Assembly (NCBI RefSeq): GCF_009759665.1
Contig: NZ_WQNE01000017.1
Span: forward strand, 1 to 64,000
Direction: 5' to 3'
From: Bradyrhizobium cajani
Lineage (GTDB): Bacteria; Pseudomonadota; Alphaproteobacteria; Rhizobiales; Xanthobacteraceae
DNA: 64,000 bases
The notes beneath the pieces are model-generated. The model saw only the letters and a list, made by a program, of their open reading frames with translations. It was not told where the DNA came from and made no database searches. The translations under genes and the position numbers were made by a program. Shown one piece after another: positions 1 to 7,829 of this stretch (positions are counted from its first letter, which is position 1; every line of letters starts with the position of its first letter).

Positions 1-33
1 TCCCCAGCCCTCCCCCGCAAGCGGGGGAGGGAG
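1..33. repeat. GC-rich inverted repeat (CTCCCCGC type)
   Basis: A short palindrome made of runs of C and then G around a GCAAGC centre lies just downstream of the flavin monooxygenase gene. It belongs to the same loose family of intergenic hairpins seen near 9.35, 14.8, 41.8, 43.0 and 52.8 kb. It may act as a transcript 3' hairpin for the minus-strand gene, but there is no clear U-tract. Confidence 0.5.
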
Positions 34-56
34 CGCACCTCCTTTCACTCCACCGC

Positions 57-1052
57 CTACCCCGCCAACCTGTCCCGCACCTCCGCCGCGATCTCGAACG
101 AGCGCAGCCGCGCGGCGTGGTCGTAGATCTGGCCCGTGGTCATCAGCTCGTCCGCGCCGGTCTCGGCGATCAGTGTCCTCAGCTTCGCTTCCACCACGGC
201 GGGCGAGCCGACCACGGAGCAGGACAGCGACTGGCCGACGCCGGCCTTCTCCGCCGGCGACCACAGCGCGTCCATGTCGTCCACTGGCGGCGGCAGCTGG
301 CCGGGCGTGCCGCGGCGCAGGTTGATGAACTGCTGCTGCAGCGATGAGAACATGCGTTGCGCCTCCGCGTCGCTATCCGCGGCGAACACATTGACGCCGA
401 CCATCGCATAGGGCTTGTCGAGCTGCGCCGAGGGCTCGAAGCGCGCGCGATATTCGCGCAGCGCCGGCGTCATCATCTGCGGCGCGAAATGCGAGGCGAA
501 CGCGAACGGCAGCCCCAGCATCGCAGCAAGCTGCGCGCCAAAAGTGCTGGAGCCGAGGATCCAGAGCGGCACCTTCGTTCCCATGCCGGGCACGGCGCGG
601 ATCGCCTGGTTCGGCTGCACGTCGCCGAGCAGCGCCTGCAATTCCAGCACGTCATGCGGAAAATTCTCCGAACTGGTGGCGAGATCGCGCCGCAGCGCCC
701 GCGCGGTGAACTGGTCGGTGCCCGGCGCACGGCCGAGCCCGAGATCGATCCGCCCGGGATGGAGCGAGGCCAGCGTGCCGAACTGCTCGGCGATGATCAG
801 CGGCGAATGGTTCGGCAGCATGATCCCGCCGGAGCCGACGCGGATCGTCCTGGTCCCGCCCGCGACATGGGCGATCACCACCGACGTCGCCGCGCTCGCG
901 ATCCCCGTCATGTTGTGATGCTCGGCCAGCCAGAACCGCTTGTAACCCCACCTCTCCGCATGCTGCGCCAGATCGAGCGAATTGCGAAATGCCTGGGCTG
1001 CGTCGCCACCCTGCCGGATGGGCGCGAGGTCGAGCACGGAGAAGGGGATCAT
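57..1052 (-). CDS. LLM-class flavin-dependent oxidoreductase (luciferase-like monooxygenase)
   Basis: This 331-residue protein has the bacterial luciferase-like TIM-barrel pattern: an N-terminal LDLAPIRQG segment, the WLAEHHN motif, a VGSGGIMLPNHSPL strand-loop and the HPGRIDLGLGRAPG motif, as in the MsnO8-type subfamily. Members bind reduced FMN and oxygenate small substrates; the substrate here cannot be predicted. The ATG at 1052 is preferred. The reading frame extends 16 codons further to a TTG at 1100, but homology to the family begins at MIPFSVLDLAP. The gene stands alone, divergent from the Tat-exported protein gene downstream. Confidence 0.9.
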   Translation of the reverse strand: MIPFSVLDLAPIRQGGDAAQAFRNSLDLAQHAERWGYKRFWLAEHHNMTGIASAATSVVIAHVAGGTRTIRVGSGGIMLPNHSPLIIAEQFGTLASLHPGRIDLGLGRAPGTDQFTARALRRDLATSSENFPHDVLELQALLGDVQPNQAIRAVPGMGTKVPLWILGSSTFGAQLAAMLGLPFAFASHFAPQMMTPALREYRARFEPSAQLDKPYAMVGVNVFAADSDAEAQRMFSSLQQQFINLRRGTPGQLPPPVDDMDALWSPAEKAGVGQSLSCSVVGSPAVVEAKLRTLIAETGADELMTTGQIYDHAARLRSFEIAAEVRDRLAG

Positions 1053-1269
1053 GTGGGTGTACCTGAGGTGGGGGATCTGCGCGATGATGCGCGTCTGCAA
1101 GGGTCACATGTAGTGTCAGGAAGACATCGTCGCCCAACAGTTTGAGCAACGATGTCTCCGTTCACAACACTGTTATTGCGACCTATTGCGCCCTTCGCCT
1201 CAGCTGGGCGTTTTGCGCCTGTTGTTGTATTCTGAACGGAACAACTGCTCGGTAGCCGGAGGAAGCTAC

Positions 1270-1773
1270 ATGACCACCGTCGTATTCAACCGCCGCAACT
1301 TCCTCGCTGCCGGCGGCGCGGTCCTCGCGACCGGAATCCTTGCAACCGGAGTTTCCGGACTCCTGCTGCCTGCCCGCGCGGCAGGCCTCGCGCCGACCGA
1401 GACGATGTCGGGCGGGGCGAACAATTACCGCAAGGGCGCGGCGGTCGTGGAGCGGATCGGAAAGGGCGGCTTCTGGATGAGCGGCACCGTGCGCCGCGCC
1501 GGCGACGGGGCTCCGCTCGCCGGGCAGCGCATCCAGATCTGGGCGCACACGGTCGAAGGGCAGGAGCACGAGCCGCAGAGTCACGGCGCCACGCTCACCG
1601 ACAAGGACGGAAAATTCCGGCTCGAGATGCCGCAGATCATTCCCATCTTCGGCCAACCGCATGGCCACCTCGCCTATGACAGCGGTGAATTCAAAACCGT
1701 CTTCCTGCGGCCGGTGATGCGGAGCGCAAAGGAAACCAGCCTCGAGGCGCACTTCGTCCTTCAGCCGGTTTGA
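1270..1773 (+). CDS. Tat-exported intradiol-dioxygenase-like domain protein
   Basis: The 167-residue product starts with a twin-arginine signal (NRRNFLAAGG followed by a hydrophobic stretch and an ARAA cleavage region, about residues 8-36). The mature part has a short beta-sandwich of the kind seen in intradiol ring-cleavage dioxygenases: SGTVRRAGDGAPLAGQRIQI, a GATLTDKDGKFRLEMP strand pair, then a histidine-containing PHGHLAYDS segment. Full-length intradiol enzymes are longer and use two Tyr and two His to bind iron; I cannot confirm that set, so catalysis is uncertain. ATG 1270 follows GGAGG. The stop overlaps the possible TTG start of the next membrane protein gene, suggesting co-translation. 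Confidence 0.75.
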   Translation: MTTVVFNRRNFLAAGGAVLATGILATGVSGLLLPARAAGLAPTETMSGGANNYRKGAAVVERIGKGGFWMSGTVRRAGDGAPLAGQRIQIWAHTVEGQEHEPQSHGATLTDKDGKFRLEMPQIIPIFGQPHGHLAYDSGEFKTVFLRPVMRSAKETSLEAHFVLQPV

Positions 1774-2414
1774 CCGAATTGCAAATGAAGGGGTGGAGAT
1801 CGGCCCGGGCGACCCTGATCTGGGTCGCCCTTGCTCTTGCCATTGGCGTGCCGATCGCCCTGGCGGCGGGAAGCGAGCAGCTCGCATGGCGCGGTCCGGT
1901 CTACATCCTCGCCGGATTCGCGGGCATCATCGCGCTGGGACTCGTGCTCGTTCAGCCCCTGCTGATCGGCGGATATCTGCCGGGTCTGTCGGCCTATCGC
2001 GGCCGGCGCGTCCATCACTGGATCGGCGGCACGCTTGCTCTCGCGGTGGTGATCCATGTCGCCGGCCTCTGGATCACCAGTCCGCCCGACATGATCGACG
2101 CGCTGACCTTCACATCGCCGACGCCGTTCTCCCCCTTCGGCGTGATCGCCATGTGGGCCATCTTCACCGTTGCGCTTCTGGCTCTCCTGCGCCGGCGATT
2201 GGGACTGCGCCTGCGAACCTGGCGCATCGTCCATGTTCCGCTTGCGATCGTCATCGTCGCAGGCAGCGTGGCCCATTGCCTGCTGATCGAGGGGACAATG
2301 GAGACAATCTCGAAGGCTGTGCTTTGTGTGCTTGTGCTCGCGGCGGCCATCAAGGTCATTGCTGGCCTCTGGAGAAAGCGAACGTTGCGCGGCGAGAGCA
2401 TTGCGCGGCAGTGA
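1770..2414 (+). CDS. Ferric-reductase-like heme membrane protein
   Basis: This roughly 210-residue integral membrane protein has about six hydrophobic helices. Histidines sit where ferric reductase-like (FRD/MsrQ-type) proteins bind heme, in GRRVHHWIGG, VIHVAG, RIVHVPL and VAHCLL. It probably moves electrons across the inner membrane. The start is either TTG 1770, overlapping the previous stop as TTGA, or ATG 1785. Pairing with a Tat-exported protein recalls the MsrQ plus Tat-exported MsrP layout, but the partner is not MsrP-like, so a redox pair with an unknown substrate is inference. Confidence 0.8.
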   Translation: MTELQMKGWRSARATLIWVALALAIGVPIALAAGSEQLAWRGPVYILAGFAGIIALGLVLVQPLLIGGYLPGLSAYRGRRVHHWIGGTLALAVVIHVAGLWITSPPDMIDALTFTSPTPFSPFGVIAMWAIFTVALLALLRRRLGLRLRTWRIVHVPLAIVIVAGSVAHCLLIEGTMETISKAVLCVLVLAAAIKVIAGLWRKRTLRGESIARQ

Positions 2415-2447
2415 GCGGCGAACTCGTGAGGCGAAGGCCTCTCAACC

Positions 2448-2534
2448 CGTCATTGCGAGGAGCCCTTGCGACGAAGCAATCCAGACTGTCGCTGCGGAAA
2501 GATTCTGGATTGCTTCGCTCCGCTCGCAATGACG
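2448..2534. repeat. Palindromic intergenic repeat, family A (copy 1)
   Basis: This is an imperfect 87-bp palindrome that starts CGTCATTGCG and ends CGCAATGACG, with GAAGCAATCCAG and CTGGATTGCTTC as inner arms. Two close relatives lie at 39218-39298 and 55821-55900. It would fold into a long hairpin on either strand. Confidence 0.9.
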
Positions 2535-2576
2535 GAGCTTGCGGAAGCGCAATCCGGGGCGACTGCATCCGCGGCT

Positions 2577-2622
2577 GATGGCCCCGGATTACGCTGACGC
2601 TCCATCCGGGCTACACCGCTTT
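2577..2622. repeat. Degenerate palindromic repeat, family F
   Basis: A short stretch with GGCCCCGGATTACGC and CCATCCGGGCTACA resembles a decayed copy of the clear family F repeat at 46957-47026. It sits between the family A repeat and the cyclic-nucleotide-binding gene. Confidence 0.45.
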
Positions 2623-2659
2623 GCTTGCCGCAGATTGCGGCGGGGCGTATCCTTCCGCG

Positions 2660-3136
2660 ATGGTTGTCAGTGCCCCCGATCTGAAAGCGTTCCTGCTCGC
2701 GACGCCGTTCTTCGGCGGTCTTTCGGACCCAAGTCTCGACTTTCTGATTTCGATGCTGGTCGAATGCCGCTTTGATGCCGGCGCGACCGTCGTGGCGGAA
2801 GGCGAGCCGGGACGCTCGCTGTTCATCGTCAGATCCGGCCGGCTGGCGGTGAGCAAGCGGGCGAGTTCGGGGAGCGTCGTCCCGATTTCCGTTCTGGCGC
2901 CTGGCGATTTCTTCGGTGAGATGACGCTGATCGAGATGCAGAATCGCTCTGCAACGGTGGTCGCGGAGGCACCGACGGTGCTGTTCGAGCTGACGGCGCA
3001 AAATCTCTACGCCTGCTACAAGGCCGACATCCACGCCTATGTGATCGTGCTGCAGAACATCAATCGCGAGCTCTGCCGACGGCTGCGGCGGGCGGACGAT
3101 CGGTTTGCGGGGCTGCAGGTGGGTGATGAGAATTGA
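2660..3136 (+). CDS. Cyclic-nucleotide-binding (Crp-like) domain protein
   Basis: The 158-residue protein is essentially one cNMP-binding beta-barrel (about residues 8-130). It has the LSDPSLDFLISMLVECRF start, a GEPGRSLFIVRSGRLAVSK core and GDFFGEMTLIEMQNRSATV, the phosphate-binding cassette region with the conserved G-E pair and an R near its end. There is no C-terminal helix-turn-helix of Crp/Fnr size, so it is a stand-alone sensor rather than a classical transcription factor. ATG 2660 is chosen because the 13 upstream codons from a TTG carry no domain sequence. The partner is unknown. Confidence 0.85.
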   Translation: MVVSAPDLKAFLLATPFFGGLSDPSLDFLISMLVECRFDAGATVVAEGEPGRSLFIVRSGRLAVSKRASSGSVVPISVLAPGDFFGEMTLIEMQNRSATVVAEAPTVLFELTAQNLYACYKADIHAYVIVLQNINRELCRRLRRADDRFAGLQVGDEN

Positions 3137-3235
3137 TCTTGCGTAGGATGGCGCCAAGCGCTCTTCATCCGATTCGTTGATCGTGTTAGTATCATTGATG
3201 TTTAAACGCCGTCGTCAGGCGATAAGGCAGTGACC

Positions 3236-3691
3236 ATGCCGTTTCGCTCTTCCCGGCTCACATCCCGGATCGACGAGTTCGCCACTGGGAGTGCTGACCT
3301 GCTGATCCTGATCGGCCGCATATTGCTTGTATGGGTCTTTGTTGGAAGTGCGTACGGAGCACTTACCAACTTCAGTGGCTCGGTGAGCTATTTCAGGTCA
3401 TTGAACCTTCCAATGCCTCAGCTGTTCACTGCGACCGCTGTCGCACTGGAAGCACTGATTTCGGCCGGCCTGATACTCGGCATTGGTACGCGCTACTGCG
3501 CAATTGTGATTCTTCTATTTGTATTCTCGGCTACTGCAATCGCACATCGTTACTGGGAATATCCCGCCGGCCCGGCGCAGATTGGGCAGTACAATCATTT
3601 CCTGAAGAACATCTCGATATTGGGAGGCGCTCTGTTGATCCTGGTCACCGGAGGAGGCCGGTTTTCCCTCGATCGGAGGCTGGCAGGCTAG
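3236..3691 (+). CDS. DoxX family membrane protein
   Basis: The 151-residue product has four hydrophobic helices and the DoxX pattern: LILIGRILLVWVFVGSAYGA in helix 1, a loop with MPQLFTATAVALEALISAGL, and C-terminal HFLKNISILGGALLIL. DoxX proteins are inner-membrane proteins often tied to redox or sulfur metabolism, with no fixed single reaction. A GTG at 3230 lies two codons upstream of ATG 3236; either could be the start. The gene is visibly less G+C-rich than its neighbours and stands alone, which hints at separate acquisition. Confidence 0.8.
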   Translation: MPFRSSRLTSRIDEFATGSADLLILIGRILLVWVFVGSAYGALTNFSGSVSYFRSLNLPMPQLFTATAVALEALISAGLILGIGTRYCAIVILLFVFSATAIAHRYWEYPAGPAQIGQYNHFLKNISILGGALLILVTGGGRFSLDRRLAG

Positions 3692-3887
3692 CAGCATGGT
3701 CCGCTTCTCCCTCAGTCTGATGGCCACTCACTTAGATGTAGCGCAAGCATCGTCGCCCACAGCGCTGTGAGAGATCGAAGCCGCGCGATGCACCCGCTCA
3801 ATCCGTTCGCCTTGACGCCATCAATGCGACGCGCATCTCTGCCAGTTCGGCAGCCGCCAGGCCGCGCCTTTTGAGGCCGTTACTGCT

Positions 3888-4037
3888 TCACTTCGCCCGA
3901 TGTCTGGAAGCAGCGGCGAGCAGATGGCTGACGAATTTTGACAGAGCCTTCAAACGCTCGCCGATGACCCCGAAGAAAAGCATCAGCCACGTCGCGAGCG
4001 CGGCACACCACAAAACGCTTTCCAATGCTTCGGGCAT
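3888..4037 (-). CDS. Possible small single-span membrane protein (49 aa)
   Basis: A short minus-strand frame starts at ATG 4037 with AAGGG seven bases upstream. It encodes MPEALESVLWCAALATWLML followed by FFGVIGERLKALSKF and ends in a basic tail. The hydrophobic stretch from about residue 8 to 25 could be a single membrane helix with a positive C-terminal side. The plus-strand frame over the same bases is less protein-like. No homolog is recognised, and the surrounding DNA is otherwise non-coding, so this is tentative. Confidence 0.35.
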   Translation of the reverse strand: MPEALESVLWCAALATWLMLFFGVIGERLKALSKFVSHLLAAASRHRAK

Positions 4038-4161
4038 GAGGACACCCTTAAAAGCAATTACTTGAAATCTGATGAGTGTTGCCGAAAGGAGCCGATGCTA
4101 CAAGTCCTCTCAAAAGTAGCAGGTCGCTGAAATACTCGGAACAGCCCTCAGCCGTGAACTA

Positions 4162-4263
4162 GAGCATGATCCGGAAAAGTGCGCAGCGGTTTTCTGAAAA
4201 GATCATGCTCAAACGACAACCTAAAGCGCGATGACGATTCATCCCAATCTCATCGCGCTTTAG
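4162..4263. repeat. Rhizobial palindromic repeat, family I, with adjacent inverted repeat
   Basis: The element begins GAGCATGATC (4162-4171) and closes with GATCATGCTC (4201-4210) around a GGAAAAGTGCGCAGCGG core. It is followed by a perfect 14-bp inverted repeat, CTAAAGCGCGATGA at 4221-4234 and its complement at 4250-4263. The core recurs at 14230-14280 inside the hisD cluster. Confidence 0.85.
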
Positions 4264-4367
4264 CTAAGGAAAACAGCAAAACTCGGACGCTTCGCGCCGC
4301 GAGAACGTCGCTTCGTGTGTGAACACAAGAATGATTGAGCGTTCTCGCCTCGCCGGTGTCGCCGGTA

Positions 4368-4766
4368 TCAGCGGCGGGCGGCGATGGCCGTCAATTCCAG
4401 CTTGACGCCCGGGCCGAGATCCGCAACGCCGACCGCGGCACGCGCCGGCAGATGGTCCGCGTTGAAATAGCGCTTCCATACCTGGTTGAGCGCCGCCTTG
4501 TCGGCAAGGTTGGTCACGTAGATCGTCACCTGGAGAACGCAGGAGAGATCGGAGCCGGCCCCATCGAGCAGAGTCTTCAACTGGCGAAGCACATCGTCGG
4601 CCTGGCCCGCCATGTCGAGCCCGGTATCCTCGGGAACGATGCCGCCGAGATAGAGCACGCCATTATGCTCGACGATCTCGTGGAGCAGTCCTTCATAGGG
4701 CAGGGAACGTTTGATCACGATGGCATCCGTACGGTGTTGCGGGTTCGCCGGCTGGGCGGAGGGCAC
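4368..4766 (-). CDS. RidA family protein (YjgF/YER057c/UK114)
   Basis: The 132-residue protein matches the Rid fold: VEHNGVLYLGGIVPED, a QADDVLRQLKTLLDGAGSDL helix, VTIYVTNLADKAALNQVWK, and DHLPARAAVGVADLGPGVKL near the C-terminus with the conserved arginine of active Rid proteins (PAR). RidA hydrolyses reactive enamine/imine intermediates formed by PLP enzymes; subgroups vary, and this looks like the RidA-like subgroup with an extended N-terminus. The start is GTG 4766; a GTG at 4718 is an alternative that would remove a poorly conserved leader. It is followed at a distance by no obvious operon partner. Confidence 0.85.
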   Translation of the reverse strand: MPSAQPANPQHRTDAIVIKRSLPYEGLLHEIVEHNGVLYLGGIVPEDTGLDMAGQADDVLRQLKTLLDGAGSDLSCVLQVTIYVTNLADKAALNQVWKRYFNADHLPARAAVGVADLGPGVKLELTAIAARR

Positions 4767-4785
4767 GCTTCAATGGGGGAGAGCA

Positions 4786-4860
4786 TGGTGCTGCCAGACA
4801 GGATTGAACTGTCGACCTCTCCATTACCAATGGAGTGCTCTACCACTGAGCTACGGCAGC
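4786..4860 (-). tRNA. tRNA-Thr (GGT)
   Basis: Read on the minus strand, the 75-nt sequence folds as a full cloverleaf. The acceptor stem is GCTGCCG with TGGCAGC, the D arm is GCTCAGTGGTAGAGC, the anticodon stem-loop is CTCCA-TTGGTAA-TGGAG with anticodon GGT, and the T arm is GACAG-TTCAATC-CTGTC. CCA is encoded (4786-4788). It reads threonine codons ACC and ACU. Confidence 0.97.
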
Positions 4861-5178
4861 ATGTGCTGGGACAAGAATCGGCCGCCAAGGGGCCTACCAA
4901 GCGGGCCGATATCTGCCACAAGCCCCCCTCCTGTGCAAGCTTGCAGGGCTCGTCAAAACGAGAAAATCGGGTCGATATCGAGGGCAAAATGCTCATTTCG
5001 GATCGAAACGATCGACTTTTCGCCAATTTGGCGTCCGATATCCCCGGCCAACTGGCCAGTTGCCCGCGGTGCCGGATTCGGCCCATTTCGCGTTTCGCAC
5101 GATCGGATTCGCGCGGAGCCCCCTTGAGCTGTCGCCATTCGGTGGCATCCTGCCGCCGATCCCGTGAATGGACCCGTG
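4861..5178. other. Intergenic region without recognised gene
   Basis: This 318-bp stretch lies between the tRNA-Thr 5' end and the small charged protein gene. It should contain the tRNA promoter on the minus strand. Its first half is visibly poorer in G+C than the flanks. No convincing coding frame or repeat of the families found elsewhere was seen. Confidence 0.5.
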
Positions 5179-5379
5179 ATGGCCGACGAGACCGACAAGA
5201 GCGCGCGACAGGACGCAAAACAGGCGAGGGCGTCCCGCGACGACCGGCTGAAATCGGCGCTGCGCGAAAATCTGAAGCGGCGGAAGGTGCAGGCGCGCGA
5301 ACGCGCCGCAGGCGCCGAGCCCCCGCAGAACGACAATGGTTCCCTGGATGAGGGGGCCGCCGGGAAAACCGGCGGCTAG
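5179..5379 (+). CDS. Small highly charged hypothetical protein (66 aa)
   Basis: The product begins MADETDKSARQDAKQARASR and is dominated by K, R, D, E and A up to about residue 45, predicting a long charged helix. A flexible Gly/Asn-rich tail follows. It has no signal peptide or membrane segment, so it is cytoplasmic. ATG 5179 is preferred over an in-frame GTG at 5164. It ends 19 bp before the cNMP-thioredoxin-reductase-like gene and may be co-transcribed with it. Function unknown; similar short charged proteins occur in related genomes as unnamed conserved families (recollection, not checked). Confidence 0.65.
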   Translation: MADETDKSARQDAKQARASRDDRLKSALRENLKRRKVQARERAAGAEPPQNDNGSLDEGAAGKTGG

Positions 5380-5398
5380 AATTTTGGAATGAGCGAGA

Positions 5399-7111
5399 AT
5401 GACGATGGGGCAGGACGGACAGCAACCAACCGGCAGGGAGGCGCTGATGGCGCAGTTCTCGCGTCCCGAGCAGACCTTTCCGACGCTGACGCCTGTCGAG
5501 ATCGAGCGCCTGCGCCATTTCGGCGAGCTCAGGCAATATAAAGACGGCGAACTCCTGTTCGAAACCGGCAAGCGGGGGCCGGGCATGTTCGTGGTGCTGT
5601 CGGGGCATGTCGCCATCACCCAGCGCGACGGGCTCGGCCACGTCACGCCCGTGATCGATCAGGGGCCGGGGCAATTCCTGGCTGAACTCGGCCAGCTCTC
5701 GGGCAGGCCGGCGCTGGTCGATGGCCGCGCCGAGGGCGATGTCGAGGTGCTCCTCGTCCCGCCGGACCGGCTGCGTGCGCTGCTGGTGGCAGAAGCCGAG
5801 CTTGGCGAGCGCATCATGCGCGCGCTCATCCTGCGCCGGGTCAGCCTGATCCAGGGCGGCATCGGTGGCCCCGTGCTGATCGGGCCGTCGAACTCTGCCG
5901 GCGTGGTGCGCCTGCAAGGCTTTCTGACCCGCAACGGCCAGCCGCATCATCTGCTCGATCCCGATAGCGAGCACGATGCGGCCGAGATGATCGCGCGCTA
6001 TTCGCCGAAGCCGGAGGATTGGCCGCTGGTCGTCACCGCCGACGGCACCGTGCTGCGCAATCCCAGCGAGACCCAGCTCGGGCGTGCCATCGGCATGATC
6101 GGCGGGGCCAAGGATGATCGCATCTACGACGTCGCGATCGTCGGCTGCGGACCGGCGGGACTTGCGACCGCGGTCTACGCCGCCTCCGAAGGTCTCTCGG
6201 TCGCCGTCGTCGACACCCGCGCCTTCGGCGGCCAGGCCGGCGCCAGTGCGCGGATCGAGAATTATCTGGGCTTCCCGACCGGCATCTCCGGCCAGGCGCT
6301 GGCAGGCCGAGCCTTCACCCAGGCGCAGAAGTTCGGCGCCGACATTATGATTCCGATGTCGGTGAGCTCGCTGGATTGCTCGCGCGCAAACGGCACCTTC
6401 GCGCTGGCGCTGGATTGCGGCGACACCTTGCGCTCGCGCGCGGTCGTGGTCGCGAGCGGCGCGCGTTATCGCCGGCCGGAGATCGCAAATCTCGACAAGT
6501 TCGACGGACGCGGCGTCTGGTATTGGGCCTCGCCGGTCGAGGCGCGGCTCTGCGCCGGCGAGGAGGTGGCGCTGGTCGGTGCCGGCAATTCGGCAGGCCA
6601 GGCCGCCGTGTTCCTGTCGGGTCATGCGAAGAAGGTCTTGATGATCATCCGCGGCGGCGGCCTGGGCGCCAGCATGTCGCGCTATCTCATCGAGCGCATT
6701 GAAGCGACGCCGAACATCGAATTGATGTTCAACACCGAGATCACGGCGCTCGAAGGCGACGAGGCCTCGCTGCTCCGCCGCATCCGCTGGAAGAGCCGCT
6801 TGTCCGCCGACGAGGATTCTGCCGACATCCGCAACCTCTTTTTGTTCGTCGGCGCCGATCCCGCCACCGGCTGGCTCGATGGCTGCGGCGTGACGCTCGA
6901 TCGCGGCGGCTTCGTCGTCACCGGTGCGCAGTCCGAGCAGAACCAGGGCCGGCTGGTGGCGCCGCTCGAGACCTCCGTGCCCGGCGTCTACGCCGTCGGC
7001 GACGTCCGCTCCGGCTCGGTCAAGCGCGTCGGCGGCGCCATCGGCGAAGGCGCGCAGGTCGTGGCCTCCCTGCACGGCTATCTCGGCGACGCCGCAAAAC
7101 CGGCGCTTTAG
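5399..7111 (+). CDS. cNMP-binding / thioredoxin-reductase-like FAD oxidoreductase fusion
   Basis: The 570-residue protein has an N-terminal cyclic-nucleotide-binding barrel (about residues 30-145: GELRQYKDGELLFETGKRGP, then LAELGQLSGRPALVDGRAEG). A linker follows, then a class II FAD/NADPH reductase domain (about 245-565) with the FAD motif GCGPAGLATAVYA, the FGGQAGASARIENYLGFP region, the NADPH motif GAGNSAGQAAVF and the C-terminal AVGDVRSGSVKRVGGAIGEG. Where thioredoxin reductase carries its CxxC disulfide (CATC) it has YWASP (about residues 375-379), so it cannot work as an ordinary disulfide reductase through that site. A cNMP-controlled electron donor to another partner is inference. Confidence 0.88.
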   Translation: MTMGQDGQQPTGREALMAQFSRPEQTFPTLTPVEIERLRHFGELRQYKDGELLFETGKRGPGMFVVLSGHVAITQRDGLGHVTPVIDQGPGQFLAELGQLSGRPALVDGRAEGDVEVLLVPPDRLRALLVAEAELGERIMRALILRRVSLIQGGIGGPVLIGPSNSAGVVRLQGFLTRNGQPHHLLDPDSEHDAAEMIARYSPKPEDWPLVVTADGTVLRNPSETQLGRAIGMIGGAKDDRIYDVAIVGCGPAGLATAVYAASEGLSVAVVDTRAFGGQAGASARIENYLGFPTGISGQALAGRAFTQAQKFGADIMIPMSVSSLDCSRANGTFALALDCGDTLRSRAVVVASGARYRRPEIANLDKFDGRGVWYWASPVEARLCAGEEVALVGAGNSAGQAAVFLSGHAKKVLMIIRGGGLGASMSRYLIERIEATPNIELMFNTEITALEGDEASLLRRIRWKSRLSADEDSADIRNLFLFVGADPATGWLDGCGVTLDRGGFVVTGAQSEQNQGRLVAPLETSVPGVYAVGDVRSGSVKRVGGAIGEGAQVVASLHGYLGDAAKPAL

Positions 7112-7181
7112 GCAAGGACAAGACAAGGGAACGGCAAGGCGAATGTGGCTTGCCATCGTACCGCATGATGCTGAACTATCC

Positions 7182-7295
7182 CCTCATCCTGAGGAGCGCG
7201 CTCCAAGCGCGCGTCTCGAAGGATGAAGGCCCGGAACGACGACCCGGGCCTTACATGGTTCGAGACGCGTGCTTCGCACGCTCCTCACCATGAGG
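7182..7295. repeat. Palindromic repeat, family D (CTCATCCTGAGGAGC type)
   Basis: A roughly 114-bp imperfect palindrome starts with CCTCATCCTGAGGAGCGCG and ends with CGCTCCTCACCATGAGG. Inner arms contain GCGCGTCTCGAAGGATG and GGTTCGAGACGCGTGC and an inner CCCGG hairpin. It occupies most of the gap between the oxidoreductase and EthD genes. Only one copy lies in this window. Confidence 0.75.
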
Positions 7296-7328
7296 ATCTA
7301 CCAACAAAACGCCCAAAGGGAGGACTAA

Positions 7329-7637
7329 ATGGCTGAACTCGTCGTGCTCTACAAGACGCCCAAGGATGCTACGGCTTTCGACAAGCATTATGCCGAGACC
7401 CACATCCCGCTCGCCAAGAAGCTTCCCGGTCTGAAGAAATACGCCGTCAGCACGGGCACGGTCGGCTCCCCCGCCGGACCTTCCGGGGTCCACCTCGTCG
7501 CCATTCTCTCCTTCGATAGCGTGGCCGCCATCCAGTCGGCATTCGGCAGCGAGGAAGGCAAGGCCGCCGCGGGCGACGTGCCGAAATTCGCCAGTGGCGG
7601 CGCCGACCTGTTGATCTTCGACACCAAGGAAGTGTGA
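7329..7637 (+). CDS. EthD family protein
   Basis: This 102-residue protein has the EthD ferredoxin-like pattern: LVVLYKTPKDATAFDKHYAE, then THIPLAKKLPGLKKYAVSTG, and a C-terminal FASGGADLLIFDTKEV. The HY..TH..L core is typical of the dimeric alpha/beta-barrel family first seen in the ethyl tert-butyl ether degradation cluster, where the exact role of EthD is unknown. ATG 7329 follows GGGAGGA. It is a single gene between two repeats or long spacers, so context adds little. Confidence 0.85.
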   Translation: MAELVVLYKTPKDATAFDKHYAETHIPLAKKLPGLKKYAVSTGTVGSPAGPSGVHLVAILSFDSVAAIQSAFGSEEGKAAAGDVPKFASGGADLLIFDTKEV

Positions 7638-7829
7638 GACTTCGATTCAACTTTCGTCGAAAGCCTGCTGTCGTTTGTGACAGCGCCGCAAAAAATTCAG
7701 CCATGCGTTTGTCGATTCGCACGACCGCGCATGGCTGCCTGCGCATGTGTGACACCAGCGCAGGTGGCAATCCGATGAGGACCGTAATACTATTCTTCCG
7801 GTTTCAATGCTGGAAGTAGGAGAGATGCC

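Noticed and set aside
3871..4065. A 64-codon plus-strand frame near DoxX
   Set aside because: Composition is not protein-like and the opposite strand offers a better small membrane frame.
4715..7156. An 813-codon minus-strand open frame across the cNMP-reductase and tRNA region
   Set aside because: It runs antisense to a well-supported enzyme and through a tRNA gene, so it is a high-GC shadow frame.
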